DNA from: a virus
DNA: 22,838 nt
IMG/VR virus record: IMGVR_UViG_3300010149_004609
Span: 1-22,838 of that record
Reading direction: 5' to 3' (one strand)
Part shown: positions 15,558 to 21,606 of the stretch, one piece after another
Layout: the number at the start of each line of letters is the position of its first letter
Position numbering within the stretch: position 1 is the first letter of the stretch
Notes under the pieces: model-generated
Told to the model about the DNA's origin: nothing
The model's database searches: none
Seen by the model: only the letters and a program-made list of their open reading frames with translations
Made by a program: the position numbers and the translations under genes

Positions 15558-16091
15558 ATGAATATTTTTTACACCAACCACGACCCACGACTGGCGGCTT
15601 TAGATTTAGCCGACCCTCACATTGTCAAAATGCCAAGTGAAGCAACTCAAATGATTGTTCAAAGTCTTAGAGATAATGGATGCCCCCAAGAATTGCTACC
15701 GTTGGCTCAATCAACCGGAGAACCACATAAAGGCGGTTATCCCAACCACCCTGCGACAAAGTGGACTATGCAAACAAGAAATAACTTCAACTGGGTCTTG
15801 GAATGGGGATTGGCATTGTGTAAAGAGTTTAAATCCAGATTTGGTAAAGAACATTATTGCTATAATGGTTTGATGATGATTGACTCTCAAAAACTAAGAC
15901 GATATATCAAACGAGGTAAAATATCAAAACCACCACGATGTTTCAAGGGTCATGATGACTTAAGAGATTCTAAGATTTGGAAATGTGGCGTTGAGGCTAA
16001 CAGAGAATATTACATTAGAGATAAAAACCGACCCACTATTGGTTGGAATAAGAACAGAGCAAAACCTGAATGGTGGCGTAACGATGAATGA
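15558..16091 (+). CDS. Conserved phage protein of the MNIFY...DP family
   Basis: 177 aa from ATG 15558; a TTG at 15552 is in frame, but GGAGG (15546-15550) is correctly spaced for 15558. The N-terminus MNIFYTNHDPRLAALDLADPHIVKMPSEATQM matches, from memory, a family widespread in marine phages with the start 'MNIFYLDxDPxxAAxxHCDKHVVKMxxExAQ'. NHPATKWTMQTRNNFNWV and LCKEFKSRFGKEH also fit it. The function is not firmly known; some database entries call it a pyrimidine dimer DNA glycosylase, which I cannot confirm. The conserved His of the family's HCDKH is here DPH. The C-terminus is basic and ends PEWWRND. The stop overlaps the next start. Confidence 0.6.
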   Translation: MNIFYTNHDPRLAALDLADPHIVKMPSEATQMIVQSLRDNGCPQELLPLAQSTGEPHKGGYPNHPATKWTMQTRNNFNWVLEWGLALCKEFKSRFGKEHYCYNGLMMIDSQKLRRYIKRGKISKPPRCFKGHDDLRDSKIWKCGVEANREYYIRDKNRPTIGWNKNRAKPEWWRNDE

Positions 16092-16203
16092 TTCAATAAG
16101 TAAAATAGCAATAGATGCTATCACAATAATACATCATTTGGGTCAAGAAGATTTGGCTAAGATATTATTAGATAGATACGATAAGGTGATTAAAAATGAA
16201 TGA
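16084..16203 (+). CDS. 39-aa small helical protein
   Basis: Start ATG 16084 overlaps the preceding stop (16089-16091). The sequence MNDSISKIAIDAITIIHHLG followed by EDLAKILLDRYDKVIKNE looks like two amphipathic helices. Upstream in-frame ATG 15985 lies inside the preceding gene and is unlikely. The stop overlaps the start of the next gene (ATGAATGA), so translation is coupled. No family recognised. Confidence 0.5.
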   Translation: MNDSISKIAIDAITIIHHLGQEDLAKILLDRYDKVIKNE

Positions 16204-16864
16204 ACAAGACATAGAGGACAGGATAGGAGGTTTAATCTTCATACTACTTTTCCCGATACTGGGTTTTTTTGTAACAGGAAGTCTTGAAGGTGCTTGGCAA
16301 GGGTTTTTACTTATGTTTGTGGTTATAATTTTTGGAATAATTGCATATATATGCATCTTTGTTGTTTTTTTACCAATCATAATTCCATTTGTTGCTATAT
16401 CCAGTTTTAGAGATAAAAAAAGAAGCCAAAAATTTATTGAAGATGCGGAGAGGAAACACTTAGAATGGAAGCGAGAATACGAGGAACTTGAAGAAGCAAA
16501 AACCAATCTTACAAAATTACACCTTGCTGATGAAATAGACTTAGAAGAATATGAAAAGCGTTTGATTGCCTTATTTAAGTCAAGTGATTCAATGCGTTAC
16601 TCACAAGTCGTTACCAATGAATATGGAGAAAAAGTCATTGAAACTGGGATTAAAAAGAGAGATGTGGATATAGAAATTTTCCGTGTAAAAATGGCGAAGG
16701 AACATGATAAAGAAAGGGCGGCTTTGGCGAGTTTAAACCTTGATGAAGAAGAACTCATTGAGCAAACCGTTTTACTTTTCATGAAACACATGGAAGAAAT
16801 ACAGACAAGGTTTGATGACCTTCCAAAGATAAATTATAGTGAGAAGTACGAGTTGATAATGTGA
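16196..16864 (+). CDS. Membrane-anchored coiled-coil protein with SHOCT-like motif
   Basis: 222 aa. Residues about 11-30 and 36-69 are strongly hydrophobic, giving two or three membrane segments; the rest should face the cytoplasm. Residues 75-110 form a charged coiled coil (EDAERKHLEWKREYEELEEAK). The short LADEIDLEEYEKRL (about 110-123) resembles the SHOCT motif, which occurs at the end of many membrane proteins. The remainder is charged and helical. No enzyme motif is seen. As a viral membrane protein it could act in lysis, superinfection exclusion or remodelling of the membrane for replication; none is supported directly. The start overlaps the preceding stop. Confidence 0.6.
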   Translation: MNEQDIEDRIGGLIFILLFPILGFFVTGSLEGAWQGFLLMFVVIIFGIIAYICIFVVFLPIIIPFVAISSFRDKKRSQKFIEDAERKHLEWKREYEELEEAKTNLTKLHLADEIDLEEYEKRLIALFKSSDSMRYSQVVTNEYGEKVIETGIKKRDVDIEIFRVKMAKEHDKERAALASLNLDEEELIEQTVLLFMKHMEEIQTRFDDLPKINYSEKYELIM

Positions 16865-16989
16865 AATGCCCCAAATGCAAAGGTGGAACTGTTAGAGGTT
16901 TTTCACTTGGCGATAAAATTCAGATAAAATGTCGTCGGTGTAATTTTATTTGGGATAAGAATCTAAGTTGGTGGAAAAATAGGCGGTAG
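16861..16989 (+). CDS. 42-aa zinc ribbon
   Basis: GTG start at 16861 overlapping the preceding stop (ATGTGA). The product has CPKC (C3, C6) and CRRC (C24, C27), an even zinc-ribbon spacing, then a Trp/Lys/Arg-rich tail (WDKNLSWWKNRR). A compact ribbon of this type commonly binds nucleic acid or RNA polymerase. Its last codons and stop contain ATAGGCGG, an element of the next promoter, so coding sequence and promoter are shared. Too short for many gene finders but the paired CxxC motifs make it convincing. Confidence 0.65.
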   Translation: MKCPKCKGGTVRGFSLGDKIQIKCRRCNFIWDKNLSWWKNRR

Positions 16990-17000
16990 TCTTATATAGG
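16975..17000 (+). promoter_or_regulatory. Strong promoter with two ATAGG-type elements
   Basis: AAAAATAGG (16975-16983), then 17 bp later the TATA box TTATATAGG (16992-17000), followed by GGTGGCC. The TATA box starts 30 nt before ATG 17022, which has no SD. Confidence 0.7.
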
Positions 17001-17021
17001 GGTGGCCTCCCATCTTGTAAC

Positions 17022-17231
17022 ATGGACAGAAAACAAGGAGCAGTTAGAAGATTAGTAGTAGGTGACACAGTTTATGCGTGGAATGCAGAGAAAGGGAAAA
17101 TTATGTATTGTTTAACAGGCATGAGAAATGAAGGTAAATCTTTCACCACACCCACTGACACTTCGACCATCGGTAAAAGAGGCGAGGGTAAATCGTTTAT
17201 GCCTAAAATGGTTAATAACGATAACCAGTAA
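17022..17231 (+). CDS. Small basic protein with EGKSF repeat
   Basis: 69 aa, leaderless from a strong promoter. The N-terminal part (DRKQGAVRRLVVGDTVYAWN) could be a small beta barrel; the second part has EGKSF twice (NEGKSFTTP and GEGKSFMPK), encoded by similar DNA. The repeat resembles a Walker A only superficially. No family recognised. It ends nine bases before the tail-hub-like gene, whose TATA-like box lies within this gene. Confidence 0.55.
   Translation: MDRKQGAVRRLVVGDTVYAWNAEKGKIMYCLTGMRNEGKSFTTPTDTSTIGKRGEGKSFMPKMVNNDNQ
17212..17220 (+). promoter_or_regulatory. Weak TATA-like box for tail-hub-like gene
   Basis: TTAATAACG starts 29 nt before ATG 17241, within the end of the preceding gene. 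It lacks the AGG end. Cotranscription with the preceding gene is also likely. Confidence 0.4.
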
Positions 17232-17240
17232 CCATACAAT

Positions 17241-19091
17241 ATGTCCGATGCTATTGAGAGGTATAACAGGATTGTTAGGAAGCCGGAAGACGGCTTTTCC
17301 TACATACTACCTCCCGATGAAATGAAGCAGGACATAGAGGAAATAGGTCAAGACCACAGAATACCAAGAACTGCTATTGCCAGATGGGTTTCAAGAACCT
17401 ACGCTGAAACTGTAACACATGAACTCCAAGAGAATGAAAAACTATCAACCCCAATAGCCCAATCTGTAAGTGAAAAAGAAATGATGGAGCGGCCAATTCA
17501 TTATCCGAGCGATTTTGGTTTATCTTTGATACCATTTCCTTCCGATATAGGCGGTAATTATCTTCAAGACAGGATAGAAACAGTTTGCTACACAAGTTTA
17601 GCCGTGCCAAGACCATTTGACCCCCAAATATTCGCTTCGGGCGTTGGAGGGGGAGGTAACATAGGTAGCGGTGATGTTGCAGGTATGGGGTTTCACGCCT
17701 ATTCATCTTCACCAATTGGCGACATAAATGACTTGACAACCAGAAGAGGCGGTGGGTCAAGGGGTGGATTTGCTTTTACTACAACTCCATTTTCAAACGG
17801 TGAACCTTCCTCTGTTCAAGATGGAGGCTTAGAATTTGATTTGGGGGATTTAGGCTTTACAAACGGCGGGTGGAATCCCGAAGGACTGAAATATCAATTT
17901 AGGCCGAAGTCACTTAGACTCGGCGGGTTGAGAAATGGTTGGAAACACAGAGTATTTTTTGCACGGTCAAGGCAAGTATTGTATCGTAATATCTATGGTC
18001 AAATATCGGAAGATGAAGGAATACCAAATTGCCCTATGGTTGTAGTTAATGGCTTAGGGTTATTGAAGGGCATAACTTCAATATCATGCTCGGAAGGATT
18101 GAATACACCACGCAGTATGAACATTTCAATTTCAAGCATTCAAGGAAGGAGGGAAGGAATTGTCAATGTCGGAGATACAGTTCAAGTTTATCTTTCACCG
18201 AATAATTGGGCTAATCCACCTTTGATTTACACAGGTTATGTATCGGATATACAAGAAACGGCAAGGTCAATCACCCTGACCTGCTTAGATACATTGGGCT
18301 ACTTATCGAATGAAATAGTTCAATCCAGTAAACTTATTTCAACAAGTGATGGTTTAGCGATACTAAAAAACCTGATAGCGGGTTCTTCCGTTCCTATTCC
18401 AATTGATAGCATAATTGTTGAATCAAATGTAGTTGTTCCTAACTCCTTGAGCGTAGCAAATAAAACAATTCTAAGTGCATGTCAATCAGTTTTACAATTC
18501 ATGAACTCCGCACCAAAAATACATTCTTTGAGGGCAGAGAAAACTGGACTTATCAACATTAGGATATTACAAGATTTGGCGGATAGCAATTTACAACCTC
18601 TAAGGGGTGGAGAATTAACGGCTACCGGAAGAACAAGTAAGCCTTTGGATTTTTACCCAACTTATGTTGAGCAAGATAAAGGAGATTTGGATTTTTTCAA
18701 TGTTGTAGTTGTGATGAATGAAACTGCCGGAATAAACTTCACTTATCCGAACATTGGTAGCGTACAATATCCAACAAGACCCGTTCAAAAAATATTTACT
18801 GAATCTTCAATAACGAATAATATTCAAGCGGAGAGGTTTGCCAAACTAATGTTATCAAACATAGGTAGGGCAAAGGTTAGATATTCAGTTGATGGAATAC
18901 CTTCAACATTCGATATTAGAGTTGGTGACGCTATGGAATTTGCCACGACTGGAATATCAGGAATACATAGAATCATGGGTGTGTCGTGGAATATGACTGT
19001 TGATAGCCCACCTTCAATGACACTAAATGTGGGAAGAGAATCACCTGATTTGACTAAGACTTTGCAGTTAGCGTTGGAATTATCTAACTAA
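17241..19091 (+). CDS. Tail / baseplate hub-like protein
   Basis: 616 aa. The N-terminal ~220 residues are variable, with Gly-rich linkers (GVGGGGNIGSGDVAG near 135; RRGGGSRGG near 169). From about 270 the pattern fits gpD/gp27/XkdQ-type hub proteins: NISISSIQGRREGIVNVGD (near 294-312) followed by VQVYLSPN, YTGYVSDIQETARSITLTC and DTLGYLSNE. In that family the N-terminal beta barrel defines a reference frame 'GDxVxVxx...YxGxV...' and the trimer forms the hub that pierces the host surface. DGIPSTFDIRVGDAMEF near 555 is typical of the C-terminal barrel. No lysozyme or peptidase motif is seen. The family call rests on the barrel pattern and could be another tail-tip protein. Confidence 0.6.
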   Translation: MSDAIERYNRIVRKPEDGFSYILPPDEMKQDIEEIGQDHRIPRTAIARWVSRTYAETVTHELQENEKLSTPIAQSVSEKEMMERPIHYPSDFGLSLIPFPSDIGGNYLQDRIETVCYTSLAVPRPFDPQIFASGVGGGGNIGSGDVAGMGFHAYSSSPIGDINDLTTRRGGGSRGGFAFTTTPFSNGEPSSVQDGGLEFDLGDLGFTNGGWNPEGLKYQFRPKSLRLGGLRNGWKHRVFFARSRQVLYRNIYGQISEDEGIPNCPMVVVNGLGLLKGITSISCSEGLNTPRSMNISISSIQGRREGIVNVGDTVQVYLSPNNWANPPLIYTGYVSDIQETARSITLTCLDTLGYLSNEIVQSSKLISTSDGLAILKNLIAGSSVPIPIDSIIVESNVVVPNSLSVANKTILSACQSVLQFMNSAPKIHSLRAEKTGLINIRILQDLADSNLQPLRGGELTATGRTSKPLDFYPTYVEQDKGDLDFFNVVVVMNETAGINFTYPNIGSVQYPTRPVQKIFTESSITNNIQAERFAKLMLSNIGRAKVRYSVDGIPSTFDIRVGDAMEFATTGISGIHRIMGVSWNMTVDSPPSMTLNVGRESPDLTKTLQLALELSN

Positions 19092-19112
19092 TAGGCGATA
19101 TACTTATATAGG
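19087..19112 (+). promoter_or_regulatory. Strong promoter of the GC-rich RNA
   Basis: ACTAATAGG (19087-19095), then 17 bp later TTATATAGG (19104-19112), then GGTGGTC. By the window's spacing rule transcription starts near 19132-19134. A TTG at 19131 is followed at once by a stop, and no ORF begins there, so the product is an RNA. Confidence 0.7.
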
Positions 19113-19132
19113 GGTGGTCACTACCATTGTTT

Positions 19133-19323
19133 GTAGCCGACACATGAAACGACTGCAATACCGGACCACAACCTACGAATCCACCCTCGACGGGGGGAAT
19201 GGGCGGAGGCTCTGTACGGAAAGGAAAGTGTGTCAAAAAAGTCCTTGCCCCCGACAGTTAAGGCTCTCGCTCGGTTGAGCGGCAGATGGTGAGATAGAAC
19301 GGGCGGGCAAGGCACATCTTTTT
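19133..19323 (+). ncRNA. GC-rich structured RNA, ~190 nt, family not recognised
   Basis: GC-rich block in an otherwise AT-rich genome, bounded by a strong promoter and a T-run. It has no ORF on the + strand from the predicted start. Two domains are visible. Domain 1: GACACAT (19139-19145) pairs with GTGTGTC (19228-19234) and encloses a ~80-nt region with a CCCTC/GGGGG stem. Domain 2: CCTTGCCC (19243-19250) pairs with GGGCAAGG (19305-19312), enclosing CGCTC-GGTT-GAGCG (19268-19281). Then come C and ACA (19314-19316) and the U-run. Possible relatives are an H/ACA-type guide (hairpin plus ACA) or a reduced RNase P-like RNA (G-U-CC helix with an unpaired U and an AGAA nearby); neither is established. 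Two blocks are shared with the RNA at 2434. Confidence 0.6.
19316..19323 (+). terminator. T-run terminator of the GC-rich RNA
   Basis: The T-rich run at 19318-19323 follows the closing stem of domain 2 after six bases, matching the archaeal U-run terminator style. Confidence 0.5.
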
Positions 19324-19337
19324 CAATATTAATGATT

Positions 19338-19420
19338 ACAATTAATTGGTGTTTTTGTCGCCAAGTGTTTTTCTTGCATATAGTTTTGAAAGACCTTGAC
19401 GGTTCAAACCCTGCAATTGT
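19338..19420 (+). other. Degenerate cloverleaf-like fold (tRNA-like)
   Basis: ACAATT (19338-19343) pairs with AATTGT (19415-19420). Inside lie TTGGTG/CGCCAA (19346-19351 with 19359-19364, 7-nt loop), GTTTTTC/GAAAGAC (19367-19373 with 19388-19394, 14-nt loop) and a weak GG-TTCAAA-CC (19401-19410) T-arm-like element. The order is that of a cloverleaf, but the D-loop lacks GG, the third loop is too long and the T-stem has mismatches, so it is not a working tRNA. It may be a tRNA remnant or attachment-site-like piece, or chance in AT-rich DNA. Confidence 0.25.
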
Positions 19421-19430
19421 CTGATTCTTT

Positions 19431-19449
19431 AACCCCCCTACGGGGGGTT
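19431..19449 (+). other. Perfect G/C hairpin
   Basis: AACCCCCC-TAC-GGGGGGTT: eight perfect pairs with a three-base loop, the most stable hairpin in the window, in an AT-rich setting. No T-run follows, so a terminator is less likely than a replication or protein-binding site. Confidence 0.6.
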
Positions 19450-19479
19450 ATCCTAATTATTCATACTACAACACATACT

Positions 19480-19510
19480 AACACACACACATAACAGATA
19501 ACATATATGT
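19480..19510 (+). other. CA tract and palindrome, possible origin part
   Basis: ACACACACACA (19481-19491) is followed by the perfect palindrome ACATATATGT (19501-19510). Together with the G/C hairpin 31 bp upstream and the AT-rich surroundings, next to a helicase-like ATPase and an SSB-like gene, this is a candidate replication origin. This is inference from context; no iterated initiator sites were seen. Confidence 0.3.
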
Positions 19511-19542
19511 ATAAACTAAAGAGAATGGTTTGAAGGATTAAT

Positions 19543-19551
19543 TCATAATGG
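19543..19551 (+). promoter_or_regulatory. TATA-like box of the ATPase gene
   Basis: TCATAATGG starts 30 nt before ATG 19573. This supports ATG 19573 over the in-frame TTG at 19564. Confidence 0.45.
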
Positions 19552-19572
19552 TGGGTATGCACCTTGACAGAT

Positions 19573-21555
19573 ATGGCGACTGACCTTGAAGTAAAACAAT
19601 CCCCCGAATCTTCAACCGTATTTGAGTTTGAATCGGGCGACATAAGCATATCTTTGACCTTCCTTACATCAACAAAGGGCAGGATGGAGTTTGCAGTCGA
19701 GATAGATGAAAAGCCACAGGGCAAGGTAAATGTCCTATCCCAACATTCAATTGCTCGACTTGCTAAGAGCGCAGGTATTGTTGATTCTAAAGATTTTACA
19801 GATGACTTCCTGCAAGCCGGAACTATACTTCGGGATGGAAAATATACTCCTGCACCAATGAAAGATAAAATTCAAGTCGAAACTGAAACATTTGAAGGTG
19901 AAGAAAGCACCTACGGGTCTATTGATGAGAATACCATTAGTAATTTTTTGGGAGAAAGACATTTGCTCGATAAGGTAAATTCAATCCTCCACGAATCAAG
20001 AGAAACACCGTTTGTTGGTGATGATGCAAACCTCATGCTAACCTTCCTTGTTTTCTTGTCTTGTAAGACCGACAATCCACTTAATCTTGAAATGATAGGA
20101 CAGTCGGCCAGTGGAAAAACATACATGACCCTGACGGCGAGAAACGGTTTTCCTAAGAGCATGATTATGGTTTTAGCGGGTGCATCGAAAGAGGCATTGA
20201 AGTACGACTACGATGAGATTGATGAGGAAGGTAACTTCATTGTTAATGTTGATGGGCGTTGCATTGTTGTCTTGGAAAAGGATGAATCATACGCTTTTAT
20301 CAAAAAGATGAAACCGATTATGAGCGGTGACGATGATGAGTTAGTTTGGAAAACTCCAATCAAGAATGAGTTATCGGGTGAAATAGAAACAAAGGACTTC
20401 ATCATTAGAGGAAGGCCATCATTTATCACCCTGACTACAAGAAATCCAAGCGAGGCTGAACAGATAACCCGTCAATTGATTATGACTCCCGATACCACAG
20501 TTGAGAAAGTTGATAATGTTGTTAAGAATGCTTTGATGCAAAAAGCAAGACCGGAGAAATTTACTATTCATCCAGATTTGAAACTACTACAAGCGTCTAT
20601 GCTCGGACTAACTCAATACAAAGTTAGGAACATATTCGCCCCTCTAATGGCTGACTTCTTCCCTGCAAGAAATGCTCAACACCAAAGGGATATAGGCAAG
20701 GTATTGTCAATAATAGATGCAGTTACTTTGTTGCATCAAAACCAACGGCCAGTACAAAAAACAGATGACGAACAAGAATTTTTATTGTCATCAATTGAAG
20801 ATAATGTCATTGGCCTACTTCTTTGTGACCTTGTTCTAAGAGCCAGTTTGTCGGGTGTACCTGACGGAACTTGGACTATATTTCAACAAATGAATGCTAT
20901 GCAAGAAGCAAGGCGTTCTCTCACAGAGGACAACATACTACAATGGTTGAGTATTCACGCTTTTAGCACCACTAAGAATGCCTTGAAGGAAAAGCACCTG
21001 CCAACCTTAGAAGATGCAGGGTTGGTTGAAGTTAGTCGCAGAGGCGGCGGCAGAGGCGGCGGCAGAAAGACTTACAAAATTGTCAAATCCAAAGCAGGAT
21101 TGATGGATGATTATGCACTTGCACCATTATTTGTTGAAGCAGCGAGAAACAAACTACCGGAGATAATAACCGAATACGATGATATTTTACAACAGGCAGT
21201 AAAAGCAAAAATACTTCATCCAATCAAAGGGTCGGATAAAGATAATCTAAAGTCAATCGGTTGTACTAAAGAACAATCAAGCGTTTGGCGGTCACTGTTC
21301 CTACCTGCCTATCTTAGACCTCAAGGCAAAAAGACATTGATAGATGAAGTAATTGGTGATTCAAAGCATAAAACGAATTTATTTTCAGGTTCAGCATGGT
21401 TTAGTGGTGAAAACATAGCCACCGACAAACTAAGCAAGCGTAGGGAAGTTATCGAGAATATTCAAACAAGTTCAAAGCAGATAGCACCCGAAGATGACGA
21501 ACTATGGGAAGCCATGCTAAATGCTCAAATTGACGACATGGAAGATGAGGATTAA
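19573..21555 (+). CDS. AAA+ ATPase, MCM / primase-helicase-like replication protein
   Basis: 660 aa from ATG 19573. Residues 1-120 are an acidic, unassigned N-terminal domain. The ATPase core has Walker A GQSASGKT (176-183), a Walker B-like strand CIVVLEKDE (230-238), and TTRNPSEAEQITRQ (288-301), which places Arg residues like the sensor/finger region of MCM-type and related helicases. Around 447-503 a winged helix is visible, ending in a wing with GGGRGGGRKTYKI. This layout fits viral helicases or initiators that load at an origin. Its direct neighbours are a gene-free, structured region upstream and an SSB-like gene downstream, so a replication role is likely. The exact family is not certain; D of Walker B is replaced by EK in front of DE. 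The last residues are acidic. Confidence 0.65.
   Translation: MATDLEVKQSPESSTVFEFESGDISISLTFLTSTKGRMEFAVEIDEKPQGKVNVLSQHSIARLAKSAGIVDSKDFTDDFLQAGTILRDGKYTPAPMKDKIQVETETFEGEESTYGSIDENTISNFLGERHLLDKVNSILHESRETPFVGDDANLMLTFLVFLSCKTDNPLNLEMIGQSASGKTYMTLTARNGFPKSMIMVLAGASKEALKYDYDEIDEEGNFIVNVDGRCIVVLEKDESYAFIKKMKPIMSGDDDELVWKTPIKNELSGEIETKDFIIRGRPSFITLTTRNPSEAEQITRQLIMTPDTTVEKVDNVVKNALMQKARPEKFTIHPDLKLLQASMLGLTQYKVRNIFAPLMADFFPARNAQHQRDIGKVLSIIDAVTLLHQNQRPVQKTDDEQEFLLSSIEDNVIGLLLCDLVLRASLSGVPDGTWTIFQQMNAMQEARRSLTEDNILQWLSIHAFSTTKNALKEKHLPTLEDAGLVEVSRRGGGRGGGRKTYKIVKSKAGLMDDYALAPLFVEAARNKLPEIITEYDDILQQAVKAKILHPIKGSDKDNLKSIGCTKEQSSVWRSLFLPAYLRPQGKKTLIDEVIGDSKHKTNLFSGSAWFSGENIATDKLSKRREVIENIQTSSKQIAPEDDELWEAMLNAQIDDMEDED
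21039..21062 (+). repeat. 12-bp tandem repeat in the winged-helix wing
   Basis: Two perfect copies of CAGAGGCGGCGG encode RGGGRGGG of the wing. The insertion is in frame and GC-rich unlike its surroundings, suggesting a recent duplication. Confidence 0.8.
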
Positions 21556-21564
21556 GATATTCAT

Positions 21565-21573
21565 TCATATAGG
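21565..21573 (+). promoter_or_regulatory. TATA box of the SSB-like gene
   Basis: TCATATAGG starts 42 nt before ATG 21607, giving a ~13-nt leader with GAAGTGAT, close to the archaeal SD GGTGAT. The spacing equals that at 13207. Confidence 0.55.
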
Positions 21574-21606
21574 TGTGGATAATAGGACAGAATACGAAGT
21601 GATAAT

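Noticed and set aside
19121-19315. 64-codon ORF on the minus strand across the GC-rich RNA
   Set aside because: It covers a GC-rich structured block with a + strand promoter, has no promoter or SD of its own, and the product is low-quality (Pro/Arg/Ser-rich). It is explained by lack of stop codons in GC-rich DNA.
19133-19323. Firm assignment as RNase P RNA
   Set aside because: A P4-like helix with an unpaired U and an AGAA nearby are present, but P1, P2 and the full conserved regions are not found; left as an open alternative.
19338-19420. Functional tRNA
   Set aside because: No D-loop GG, third loop of 14 nt, mismatched T-stem, AT-rich stems; retained only as a tRNA-like remnant.
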